Part shown: positions 18,968-27,309 of the stretch, in pieces
Numbering within the stretch: the first letter of the stretch is position 1
Layout: every line of letters begins with the position of its first letter
Source of the DNA: Stagonosporopsis chrysanthemi
Lineage: Eukaryota; Ascomycota; Dothideomycetes; Pleosporales; Didymellaceae
NCBI GenBank assembly: GCA_022560025.1
Contig: JAFISE010000299.1
Span: forward strand, 1-27,309
Direction of reading: 5' to 3'
DNA length: 27,309 bases
The notes under the pieces: generated by a model
The model's database searches: none
What the model saw: only the letters and a program-made list of their open reading frames with translations
Told to the model about the DNA's origin: nothing
Position numbers and translations under genes: made by a program

Positions 18968-20029
18968 ATGGCAACCGCAATAACGTGTCAGAAATCCTCA
19001 AATACGTCAGTCGGAGGTGACCTACCTACACCCTGTACGGTCTTCTCTCACCGTGAGACCTTCGATACCATTGATCTTACCGCTGTGACTTCCGAGCAAG
19101 CATATCAGAAACTCTCGCAAGCGGCTAGGAGAACAGGCGTAGCGCTCGTCTCCAGCCTGCCCACCCGCCCACCTATCGCAGCAATTCAAAAACTCTTTGC
19201 GCGCTTATATGCAGATCGTTCACTGGCCTCGCGGCTCAATGCCACCTATCCCAAACGTGGCGTTTTCAAGAACGCCTGCTTAGCTCCTGAAGCGTCTCCG
19301 CATATCGATCAGAAAACAACGATCGATCTCTCCATCAGTCGTCTGCAATCTATTCACAAGACGGATCCAACCCTCGTAGGGGCACTCGGCGAAGAGTTTG
19401 GAGAGATCGTGAGATTCTACACCTACATTGAGACCGAAGTCCTTCCGATCGTCACACGAGCTACGTCAGATATCAGTGGTTCGGAGTTGGAGCTCACACA
19501 CAATGGCACGAACAATCACCTCCGTCTGATCGACTATTTTGCGTGCCCAGAACCCCACGGGCCTAGGTGTGGTGAACACCGGGATTACAACACATACACC
19601 ATTGTTTTTCAGGATGGCGATGTGGGTGGATTAGAGTTTGAGGTCGAAGGTGCTTGGAGATCTGTCCCAGCAAGTGTCGATGCTGTGATCTCTTGGGGCT
19701 GGTGTGCTTCTATATTGACCAACGATGCGATAAAGGCCACGAAACATCGCGTTCTGAGAACTTGGCCCGTGGGTGACCAAAGGACTACCGCTGTGGTCTT
19801 CATCGCACCTGATCTTGATACAGTGCTCAAGCCGACGAGTGATGTTGGAACGGAAGAAGGAGGATGGTGTCAAGAGATCCGAGACGGGAATATCACTGTT
19901 GGAGCTTTCAAGGAAATCATATCTAAGAAATGGAGGAGACGTGAAGGCACGGAACCTGGGGAAGTGGTTCAGGGTGCACAAGACCGTGAAGTCCAGGCAT
20001 TTCTAAAGCCTTCACAGAGTTCTACTTGA
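18968..20029 (+). CDS. 2-oxoglutarate/Fe(II)-dependent oxygenase, isopenicillin N synthase-like
   Basis: Intact 353-codon, intronless gene. The family couples oxidative decarboxylation of 2-oxoglutarate to substrate hydroxylation, desaturation or ring closure, often in fungal secondary metabolism; the substrate here is unknown. Residues about 33-115 form the N-terminal DIOX_N-like domain (FDTIDLT, then ARRTGVALVSSLP). The jelly-roll domain follows: HLRLIDY at 184-190, the iron ligands H204 and D206 in CGEHRDYNTY, GDVGGLEF at 217-224, and the third ligand H260 in ATKHRV. The 2-oxoglutarate-binding arginine is R272, but the usual R-x-S reads R-T-T. There is no signal peptide or membrane segment, so it is probably cytosolic. 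ATG 18968 is the first ATG after an in-frame TAA at 18905 and has A at -3 and G at +4; 'cctttata' lies about 20 bp upstream. It stands alone between transposons, without a visible gene cluster. The substrate class could differ from the namesake. Confidence 0.9.
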   Translation: MATAITCQKSSNTSVGGDLPTPCTVFSHRETFDTIDLTAVTSEQAYQKLSQAARRTGVALVSSLPTRPPIAAIQKLFARLYADRSLASRLNATYPKRGVFKNACLAPEASPHIDQKTTIDLSISRLQSIHKTDPTLVGALGEEFGEIVRFYTYIETEVLPIVTRATSDISGSELELTHNGTNNHLRLIDYFACPEPHGPRCGEHRDYNTYTIVFQDGDVGGLEFEVEGAWRSVPASVDAVISWGWCASILTNDAIKATKHRVLRTWPVGDQRTTAVVFIAPDLDTVLKPTSDVGTEEGGWCQEIRDGNITVGAFKEIISKKWRRREGTEPGEVVQGAQDREVQAFLKPSQSST

Positions 20030-20903
20030 ACGACAGTCAGCACTTTGTTGACTAATTCTTCGCAGGTACTCGCAATTTTTTTGATCTGTTAAGACTTAAT
20101 CTGCTTCTGTTGTTGAGATTCTTCTTGGATTGATAGTCAGATTTTCTGGGCTGCTAATGGGAGGTACGCAATAGAGTCTGAGCTATGTTAAACTCCTGCT
20201 AAACCTCTGCGCAAACAAAGTCGAATTTAGGTTTTGCGTCACGTTGAGTTTTAACTCTATCCCTTGTTGATTGGGCTTTCTGGCGTCTTGCTTCTGCGTC
20301 CGTAACTATGTACTGCAGAACAAAGCGCCACAAGAGCCTAGCATGTAGGACACAGCACATCTAATTTGGCGTTGGCGAGCAGGCTCCGTGATGGCTGTTT
20401 CGTGTCGGATGGACAGGATGACGACCGCGATGTGCGCGAGACGCGTTGGGGCATGAACACGGACTTCACTCGCCTGGTTGTACGCGTATGTCAGCCTCCC
20501 TCCCTCCCTAGAAGTAAGACATCCCACCGCGTAAATTCACGAAAATTTTGGAACAATAATACTGTATTTACAGGCTGAATGGTGAATGCTGGAAATTGGG
20601 TGTTTGCCCAATAATTATGCTGCCAGCACCCTGCTACTCCGAGACTAGACGTCTCTTGATTGGTCTGGTCGACCCCGTCGCTCATATCGAGCTGGATTGC
20701 AGACTTTCGCCTGTCAGTCCAGAACGGATTAACCAGGATGCTCATGCAAGGGAGGGTCTTCCTTCTCGTTATTGCCGACAGGTAGCTGAAAGGATGTTCA
20801 AGCTGTTCAAAGCATCGGCGGTACTGCGAGTTTTGTTGAAGCAAGTTTGTTACGTAGGCGCAGAGCTCGGTTAAGTTTAGCTATTACTATGGTACCCAGC
20901 GAA
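20030..20903. other. Unique normal-composition DNA after the oxygenase; no gene supported
   Basis: Holds the oxygenase 3' UTR and then unassigned DNA. Open stretches of 70-117 codons exist (20366-20578 and 20596-20874 plus; 20306-20527 and 20491-20844 minus), but they overlap one another and show no recognisable motif. A GTATGT donor at 20486 and TTTACAG acceptor at 20567-20573 would define an 88-bp intron, yet joining them in the 20366 frame meets a stop after three codons. A repeat relic, a non-coding RNA or the decayed remains of a neighbouring gene are all possible. A run of 'cctc' units lies at 20495-20509. Confidence 0.4.
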
Positions 20904-20913
20904 AGTAGTGTAT
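20904..20913 (+). repeat. Target-site duplication, left copy (AGTAGTGTAT)
   Basis: Ten bases directly before the foldback terminus at 20914. The right copy at 21370-21379 reads AGTAGTATAT; the single G-to-A difference (TpG to TpA) is a RIP-type change on the AT-rich side. Confidence 0.82.
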
Positions 20914-21369
20914 AGGCTGGCAAATGGGTAGGGGTTAGGTAGGAGTCGAGGTAGCACGTGACAGTACCTAACCCCTACCTAACCTCTACCTAACCCCTAC
21001 TTAACTCTAGAGTCTACAAATTCTCTATAGGTTCTAAGCGATATATCTAAGCTAAAACTAATCTAAATTAAGTAAATAGTAGCTTTTTTAAAAGCTTTAG
21101 CTTAGTGCATCTTATTATATAATATATTACTAAGCTATATCTTAGAAAACTATAGAGCTATATCTATCTAAAGTTAGAGACTCTAAGTATATAGAAGTAC
21201 TTAGTTTACTAGCTTAAGTTAACTTCTACTTCTACTTACACTAGAAGTACTTCTACTTAACCTTTACTCCTAGCCTATATAACTTTAACTTAACTACTAC
21301 TCTAAGGTCTATATAACTCTAACTTAACTCTTACTTACTACTAAGTACTCTAAACTTATTTACTAGCTT
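20914..21369. mobile_element. Foldback-family element (456 bp) with 10-bp target duplication
   Basis: Starts 'aggctggcaaatgggtagg' and ends 'aaacttatttactagctt', inverted partners. Inside, in order: module C (20914 to about 21000; 'gtagcacgtgacagtacc' at its centre), the right half of element B (about 21005-21225: 'tctctataggttctaagc' onward to 'gaagtacttagtttactagc'), and the right end of element A (about 21228-21369). It is therefore a mosaic of modules seen separately elsewhere. The first 90 bp are almost free of RIP while the rest is heavily altered, so the edge of the mutated domain falls inside this element. No coding capacity. Confidence 0.85.
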
Positions 21370-21379
21370 AGTAGTATAT
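21370..21379 (+). repeat. Target-site duplication, right copy (AGTAGTATAT)
   Basis: Partner of 20904-20913. A 10-bp duplication together with long inverted repeats is what Mutator-like elements leave (8-11 bp), not the TA of mariner/pogo elements. Confidence 0.8.
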
Positions 21380-21394
21380 AAAGAATAGAATAGT

Positions 21395-21533
21395 TGTTAA
21401 GCTCTAGCTATTAGACTCTAGCTAAGCTAATAGTAAAAATAGAGTACTATTCTAAGCCTGTACTTACAATCTATAAGTACTGTTAACTTTTTTAGTACTT
21501 GTTTAGCTTAGTAGCTTAGGCTAGGTTCTAACA
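21395..21533 (+). repeat. Left LTR of the TRIM-like unit
   Basis: 139 bp, TGTTA...TAACA, aligned with 21877-22031 over its whole length with mainly C/T and G/A differences. Confidence 0.7.
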
Positions 21534-21876
21534 AAGTACTTATAGACTGCCTTAATAGTATAAGTTTAATCTTAGATAAGATAGAAAGATATACTGCTAT
21601 AGTAGCCTCTAAGCTTACCTAAGTAAAGAGATAAGTAACTGCCTCTAAGCTGCTACTAAATAATCTAAGGTCTAGATAGAGTTATATAACTACTTCTAAG
21701 CTTCTACTCTGCTTTTATAGGTCTAAGTTTAGCTAAGAGCTAGCTTACTTACGTAAGTAGTTTACACATAAAGAGCTAAGGCGCTTCTAGGCTAGTATAG
21801 CCTAGCTGCAGCTATTAGCTGCTAGAAGGCCTAGTACTAAGTACCTAAGTTAGGCACTTTCTTAGAAGAGAGATAT

Positions 21877-22031
21877 TGTTAGGCTCCTAGCTATTAGGTT
21901 CTTAGCTATTAGACCCTAGCTAGGCTAATAGTAATAATATAGTACTTCTCTAAGCCTATACTTATAGTCTATAAGTACTATTATCTTTTTAAGTACTTAT
22001 TTAGCTTAGTAGCTTAGGCTAAGTTGTAATA
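21877..22031 (+). repeat. Right LTR of the TRIM-like unit
   Basis: 155 bp. Compared with the left LTR it carries a short extra copy of 'ctagctattag' near its 5' end. Confidence 0.7.
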
Positions 22032-22689
22032 GTTATATAATACTATTAATTAAGCATTAAGCTTATATATATTACTTAGTCTATATTATAATCTCTTTTT
22101 ATTAGCTTACTAAATACTAATACCTAGTAAGTACTAACTTATATAGCATAGTAATTATATAGACTCTCTTATATAGTATAGTTATATTATAGTTTATAAT
22201 ATATTATATAATAAGCTTACTTCTTAGTAGTTAAGCTAGGTAAGTTATATATATAGAGCTTACGCAGCTTATATTAAGCTTAGTAAGCCTAGCTTATACA
22301 GCTTATATTAAGCTTAGCAAGCTACTATAATTACTATATATCTCTTTAGTATATAGTCTTGTAAAAATATAACTATTAGAGTTTATATTTAACCTAAGTA
22401 ATAATCTTTGTTATTAGATCTTAGCTTAACCTTAAAGCTAGATAGTCTACTTTATACTACTTATTATTCCTCTTAGCTTTTAAGACAGATAGATAGTATC
22501 TATACTTCTTACTACTAGCTCTAGCAAACTTCTTATTATTATATTTATTCTTAAGAACTAATTAAATAGTACTTACAAGCTTTACTTAAAGTATAACCTT
22601 AATATTTTAAACACCTATATAATATCTACTACCTTGAAAATTAATACTACTCTTAGTAGCTTTTACCTATATAACTCTTGTTACAATAA
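22032..22689. other. RIP-degraded leader or LTR of the second gypsy element, unassigned
   Basis: No coding motif. By position it should hold the LTR and leader of the gypsy element whose gag begins near 22690. 'ctttgttattagatc' near 22405 could be a decayed primer-binding site (family 'TTGGTTATCAGA'), but this is weak. A two-unit 34-bp tandem repeat lies at 22265-22332. Confidence 0.4.
22265..22332. repeat. 34-bp tandem repeat, two units
   Basis: 'cagcttatattaagcttag' at 22265 recurs at 22299, and each is followed by a/caagc-type sequence. The period is 34 bp. Possibly a subrepeat of a gypsy LTR. Confidence 0.6.
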
Positions 22690-23640
22690 TATAGATATAG
22701 ACAGTACTCTAACTTCTTCTAATAATATAAATATTACTAAGCCTAATTTCTATAAAGGTAGTTGTAAAAAGTTAAAAGATTAGCTTATATAATAAGATCT
22801 TTACTTTATATTTAAAGGTAATAAAGTACTAAAAGACTAACATGTCTCCTTAGTAACTAGCTATATACGTAGCAGAGCTCTTACGTAGATAAAGCTATTC
22901 TTTTACTACTACTATAGTACTAAAGACTTTACTAATATTAACAAGTAGATAGAAGACTTTAACTTATTTAAAAAACAAATCTTACCTATATTTAAAGTAT
23001 CTAACAAACTTATAATAGCTTTATATAATATCTAGCGTCTTTAGTAAACTAGTTTAGTTAAAGACTATATAGTAGAGTTTTAACAACTTGCTATATTAAC
23101 GAGGTTTCACAATACTATACTTATAATATAGTTCTACTAGAGCCTTAAAGTAAGAGTTAAAAAAGATTCTAAATATTCTAGTTTAGTAATTTATACTATA
23201 AATTAACTAGCTACTAAAGTAACTAAAATTAAAATACGTCTCTTTAAACTTATAGAAGAACTTAGAAATAACCTATGTTTCTAAGTCTCTAAAGTACTAC
23301 TAACTTAACTATAAAACTAATAGAGAAGTAATAACTAATATTATATATAACAAGGTAGACATTATATATTTAATACCTGACAAAGAGTCTATAATAGTAC
23401 TAATAGTAGTTTCTATAGCTAAGAAGTAATAGACTTATCTAACCTTAACAAAGAGCCTAAGAAGTAGAATAAAAAAGACAAGAGTAGTTAAGAAAAAACT
23501 TAGCCTGTAGTAACTTGTTATATATATAGCAAAGTAGAACACTTTGCTAGAAACTACTAAAGTAAAAGTAAAGTAATATAGTAACTTTATATAATTATTA
23601 GCAACAGCGCTAATAATAGTAAGTAGAAAGTACTTACTAA
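22690..23640 (+). pseudogene. Ty3/gypsy gag with CCHC zinc knuckle, RIP-degraded
   Basis: Capsid-like gag read through stops. Segments near 22950-23260 match the fungal gypsy gag core: a Phe/Leu-rich stretch, LYNIQRLQQTSLVEDYIVEF (family 'L..L.QTGS...Y...F'), then ILIIQFYQSLKVRVKKD and a Leu/Ile-rich helix. After a Lys-rich linker (23440-23510) comes the knuckle at 23516-23557: C-Y-I-Y-S-K-V-E-H-F-A-R-N-Y, i.e. C-x2-C-x4-H-x4-C with the second and last Cys now Tyr. Gag packages element RNA in virus-like particles. It is followed on the same strand by the pol region, with a foldback inserted at 25087. Confidence 0.8.
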
Positions 23641-25086
23641 AGACCTAAGACAACTTATAGAAGACTTTAAAGATACTAGAATAGGTAATAGTAATATTAT
23701 ACATAATAAGAATAAAAATAAATCTATAGCTATATACTTATACTTTATTAAAGTGTAAAATATAAGTAACTATAGCTAACAGCTAGTAATTATGCAATTG
23801 CCTACTTAACTAGTAATAACAGTATTTAAACTAGCCTAGTAGAGCTTAACATAGTACAAGCAGAGGCTTAAAGTATAATACACGCCTATTATAAGACACT
23901 TAAAGAAGCAATACAATACTTTCTATAATAAAGCTATATAAAAAAAAAGATAGATATTACTAGAACTATAATTTAATAATTTAAAAACTTAATAGATATA
24001 TTATAGAATATACAACTATTGTTAAAATATAATAGAAATAAGACTAGATTGCTAAGGCTAGCTATAACTCTTGTAAAAGATTACTATTACTTATATCTTC
24101 TAATAAAAAAGAAGCTTCTAATACTAATTACTATAAATATAAGTAAAAGTATAATAATAAAATTATACACACGCACTAGTAGTTATATAATAATAAGAGT
24201 AAGGCTTACTTTAATATATAAGTACGTAATATATAGTAGACTAAGAATAATTAAGCTAGTATAGCTTAGTTCTACTATAAAGAACTCTTTAACGCAATAG
24301 ATCTTAATATAAAGTTAAACAAGTATAGAATATATCTAATTATAGTCTAGCAGACTGCGTTACTAACAAGACGTACTGAGTTATCTAGAACCTACGTAAT
24401 ACTAAGCACTATGTGCTTCTATAGGAATACTGTGCCTATAACTACTACCTTGCACACTAAGCTTAGAAGGTAAGAAATTAGCAGTTCTCTTTTACTAAGA
24501 ATTATTACCTTTACTATTAGTAGCACTATAAAGATATAATATACACTAATTATATTTAAGACAAGTAATATAATCTTTACTTTTCTAGACTTACTAACTA
24601 AGAAGATATTATATTAATATACTTAGTGTAGAATAAGATAAAAAATACGAATAATTAGAAGGTTTATTTAAATAAAAAGTACTTACACTATGCTATAACT
24701 AATAAGTATTCTAGTTTTTTACTTAATATCTCTTTTTTAGAATAAAGCCTATATATTATTAAGAACACTAGTCTCTTAACAGTATAGAGATATATTAGCT
24801 TATTAAGATCTCCTTTGTATTAAATAGTAAATAGATAAAAGTATTAGTAAACTTAAGAGTATAAAGTAACTATGTTATTTAGCTAGTACTTATATAAGAA
24901 AGCTTATATAAATAAGAAAAAAAGAACCTATATATACTCTAAGTAGCTAATAGACAACTAATACTAAGAGAAGGTACTATAACTTATAAAGTAACTGTAT
25001 AACTACTTTAGATATAGAGATACTACAAGGTAATAGACCTAGACGTATTAAGAATAGCTGCTTATAATATTATATTAAGATTACTT
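23641..25086 (+). pseudogene. Second gypsy element, middle region (protease side), poorly recognisable
   Basis: Lies between the gag knuckle and the reverse transcriptase of the same element. No protease motif was found with confidence. Between about 24415 and 24940, the plus strand read through stops gives at least three short units of one pattern, roughly C-x4-C-x2-H or C-x4-C-x8-H followed by Lys and aromatic residues: near 24420-24480 (EYCAYNYYLAH), near 24665-24715 (YLNKKYLHYAITNKY) and near 24885-24935 (YLYKKAYINKKKRTY), assuming Tyr stands for mutated Cys or His. An 81-codon open stretch at 24019-24264 is Leu/Ile/Lys-rich and probably chance. Confidence 0.4.
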
Positions 25087-25569
25087 AGGCTAGTAAATAA
25101 GTTTAGAGTACCTAGTAGTAAGTAGAGGTTAGGTTAGAGTTGTATAGACTTTAAAGTAGTAGTTAGGTTAAAGTTGTATAAGCTAAGAGTAGAAGTTAGG
25201 TAGGAGTACTTCTAGCGTAAGTAAAGGTAAGAGTTAGGTTGTATAGACTTAGGTTAAGGTTAGATCAAAGGTACTTACTAAAGTATATAATTTTAAGTTT
25301 TAATAAATAGCTTATCTTGCTATAAAATAACTCTATTAAAGTAAGCCTACTATTGTATATAATAATAGGTTGTAATAACTAGCTCTTTTACTGCAAGATA
25401 AAACATTCTACAATATTAGTATAACCTCTACTCTACTTTAACCTTAAGTAGAAACAACTTAACTCTTACTTACTTAGTATTAACTTAGTATAAATAGAGG
25501 TTAAGTAGAGGTTAAGTACTATTATATGCTACTCTAACCTCTACCTAACCTCTACCTATTTACTAGCCT
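25087..25569. mobile_element. Foldback-family element (483 bp) with perfect 10-bp target duplication
   Basis: Starts 'aggctagtaaataag' and ends 'cctatttactagcct'. Contents: the whole left arm of element A (25087 to about 25475, including 'gttgtatagactttaaagta' and 'ataataaatagctt'-like words) followed by module C (about 25485-25569). The duplication AAGATTACTT is identical on both sides (25077-25086 and 25570-25579). The insertion splits the gypsy polyprotein relic between its middle region and reverse transcriptase. No coding capacity; it must be mobilised in trans. Confidence 0.88.
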
Positions 25570-25579
25570 AAGATTACTT

Positions 25580-26673
25580 TAGTTATAAAAGCATAATCTA
25601 CTAATAGATTAAAAGTATAATACGCTTTTACTAGAGCGCTGTAACTATAGTATAATATAGCTAGACCCTGCATAGCTTATAATATAGCTAGTAGATAAGA
25701 AAGAGATTAGCAATATCTCTTTAACTAAGACACAGTAAGATAGAGTAGTTGACTGCACAGAGACTAGCTAGCCCCTAGCTTACAAAGTAATAGTTAAGGT
25801 AAAAAGTGTACTTTCTACTATTTCTAAAATATACAGATAATATACACAGATATTTAAAGTAAAGCTTATAGTAAAAGCTCTATCTAAGTATAAGCTCTAA
25901 GACTATAAGATTAAGCTCTAGGAAGAATAGTAACTAACGTTTAGGTTACTTTACTAGTTATTAGAAAAGGAAATCAATATATTATAGTTGCAGAGCTAAA
26001 GGCCTAAATAAATGCGCTTACTTACAGCTTTAGTATACGTGTATTTTAGCTCTCTTTTAGTTACAATAATTATTTAAATATATTTAAAAGAACCTTGAAA
26101 AGAGATTTATTAAACAATTAGATTTACCTATAGAGTAGTAAATACTTTATTGTATTTAGAAGTAAAAAAGATAGTAAGTAATAACCTTACATTAATTTTA
26201 GAAAGCTTAATAATATTATAGTTAAAAATTAATACTTCTTACCTAATATTAAAGAGTTATACAACTAATAATATAGACTTTATAAGTACCTAGTAATACT
26301 GTTTAGTCTAATAAACGCACTAGCTACATGCTAAGAGTTAATTAACAACGTTCTTAGAGTATACCTTAATAAAATAGTAGTAGTATATCTAGATAATATA
26401 TTAGTGTACTTAAAAACAATAAAAGAGCACATACAGTATGTTACTAAAGTACTAGAATACTTAAATTAAGCAGACTTCTAATTAAAGTCAAAAAAGTATA
26501 AATAGTATATAAAAAAGTAGAATTCTTAAAGTTTATTAAAAGACAATATTAAGTAAAAATAGGTAATATTAAGATAGATATAGTAAGAAATTAGCCTACT
26601 CTAATAATAGTTCAAGAGGTTTAAAAATTTCTTAGATTTATTAATTTTAATAGACGCTTTATTAAAGATTACC
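25580..26673 (+). pseudogene. Ty3/gypsy reverse transcriptase, RIP-degraded, truncated on the right
   Basis: Reverse transcriptase of the element whose gag starts near 22690. Traceable motifs: a Pro/Leu-rich start near 25880 ('LSKYKLQDYKI', family 'LP....DH.I'), then INNVLRVYLNKIVVVYLDNI with YLDN at 26386-26397 where the family has YLDD, KTIKEHIQYVTKVLEYL (family 'T.EEH..HV..VL..L'), VEFLKFI and finally KFLRFINFNRRFIKDY (26610-26672; family 'FLGF.NFYRRFI..YS'). The second Asp of the YLDD pair is now Asn. The polyprotein stops at 26673, where a foldback element begins, so RNase H and integrase are missing. The gypsy at 1370-3260 starts with RNase H but is too distant to be assumed the same copy. 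Confidence 0.85.
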
Positions 26674-27007
26674 TAATAGAATGTGCTAAGCTACAGCTCT
26701 TAAAAAAGCTACTACTTGCCTAATTTAGATTAGCTTTAGCTTAGATATATTACTTAGAGCCTATAGAGAGTTTATAAACCCTAGGGTTAAGTAGAGGTAG
26801 AGGTAGTACAAACTATCTAGCTATTCTAGGCAATAAAACTAAGCTAAAACTAATCTAAGCTAAGTAAATAGTAGCTTCTTTAAGAGCTGTAGCTTAGCGC
26901 ATTCTATTGTGTAATATATTACTAGGCTGTATCTTAAATATTAAAAGAGTTATATCTACTTAAAGTTAAAGACTCTAAGTATATAGAAGTACCTAGCTTG
27001 CTAGCCT
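26674..27007. mobile_element. Foldback element B, left end missing
   Basis: Matches the complete copy at 6556-6985. The left arm begins only at 'aatagaatgtgctaagct' (about 80 bp of the terminus are absent), while the centre ('gagtttataaaccctaggg') and right arm to 'gtacctagcttgctagcct' are present. The truncated left edge joins directly to the gypsy reverse transcriptase, so this is a deletion or recombination breakpoint and not a clean insertion end. Confidence 0.78.
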
Positions 27008-27309
27008 ATTACTAGCTTAGTAAAAAGTAAGTATTATGTAAATTTAGGTATTATATATATAGACATAGTACTATGTCTATATACTTAATATATAGATTTA
27101 ACTAATATATAGTTTAAGCAAACAATATACCTTTCTTAATATATAATAACTCTACTACTATACTAGAAATTAATAAGACTATTTTAAAGATTTTGAATTT
27201 AAAGCCTAGTAATAAGTTTATATATACTAAGATTATAAGAAAAAATAGTATTAATTGCTTTATATTGTTGTGCGTCTATTAATATAATTAGGTTCTCTAG
27301 GTACTAACT
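27008..27309. other. RIP-degraded, unassigned; contains a 28-bp perfect palindrome
   Basis: No recognisable motif. It does not continue the gypsy reverse transcriptase that precedes the foldback element. A perfect palindrome of two 14-bp arms with no spacer lies at 27056-27083 (centre 'catagtactatg'). Confidence 0.4.

Larger units (their letters stand above)
21395..22031 (+). mobile_element. TRIM-like miniature LTR retrotransposon, 637 bp
   Basis: Two direct repeats bound a 343-bp non-coding middle: 21395-21533 (139 bp) and 21877-22031 (155 bp). Each starts TGTTA and ends TAACA or, in the right copy, TAATA, which fits TG...CA LTR ends after a CA-to-TA change. Shared blocks include 'gtacttatttagcttagtag' (left copy has g for one a). 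The right copy is longer because 'ctagctattag' is duplicated. A purine run, 'agaagagaga' at 21864-21873, sits three bases before the right repeat, where a polypurine tract belongs. No primer-binding site or 5-bp target duplication could be confirmed. Orientation is taken from the purine run. Confidence 0.7.

Noticed and set aside
19609..20006. Open stretches overlapping the oxygenase gene in other frames
   Set aside because: They are shadows of the well-supported oxygenase frame.
20366..20874. Two-exon gene joined by an apparent GTATGT...TTTACAG intron
   Set aside because: Joining at 20486/20573 in the 20366 frame gives a stop three codons into the second exon, and no domain is visible.
20933..21000. 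CCTAACCCCTACCTAACC-type repeats as interstitial telomere sequence
   Set aside because: They resemble CCCTAA units but have an 11-bp-like period with CTACC inserts, and they are arm modules of the foldback family on both strands.
24019..24264. 81-codon open stretch (+)
   Set aside because: It lies inside the gypsy middle region; Leu/Ile/Lys-rich with no motif, probably a chance absence of stops.

Overview
The window looks like an AT-rich, repeat-filled block from a filamentous ascomycete, probably Pezizomycotina and perhaps a dothideomycete (the class is a guess from the repeat types). About 24 of 27 kb carries the mark of repeat-induced point mutation (RIP): TpA is very common, CpA and TpG are almost absent, and TAA/TAG stops fill every frame. 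In 3841-3900, for example, I count 12 TpA, 1 CpA and 0 TpG. Read through the stops, the block resolves into dead transposons nested in one another.

Layout. 1-960: 3' part of a hAT transposase (+). 1160-1358: arm of a foldback element. 1370-3260: Ty3/gypsy pol with RNase H, integrase and chromodomain (+). About 3640-5766 plus 7185-7699: 3' half of a Tad1-like LINE (+), split by a foldback cluster (5767-7184) that holds a second foldback (6556-6985). 7700-8118: half foldback. 8330-8884: pogo transposase C-terminus (-). 8885 to about 16450 or beyond: a nearly complete Tad1-like LINE (-), cut at a TA by a whole 1,875-bp Fot1/pogo element (12315-14189) with long inverted ends. About 16450-17840: decayed and unassigned.

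17841 to about 21000 is a normal-composition island of roughly 3 kb. It holds the end of an undecayed foldback element, the C-terminal part of a pogo transposase with one frameshift and one stop, and the only intact gene: an intronless 353-codon isopenicillin N synthase-like 2-oxoglutarate/Fe(II) oxygenase (18968-20029). About 0.9 kb of unassigned unique DNA follows, then a foldback element (20914-21369) with a 10-bp target duplication, across which composition drops back to the RIP state.

21395-22031 is a 637-bp LTR-internal-LTR unit resembling a TRIM. From about 22690 to 26673 lies a second gypsy element (gag with CCHC knuckle, an unknown middle part, reverse transcriptase), interrupted by a foldback (25087-25569) with a perfect 10-bp target duplication and ended by another foldback (26674-27007).

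The oxygenase is probably the only functional protein gene. The most novel-looking material is the family of modular foldback elements, whose 10-bp target duplications point to Mutator-like transposition, and the TRIM-like unit. No CRISPR, tRNA, rRNA or defence system was seen.
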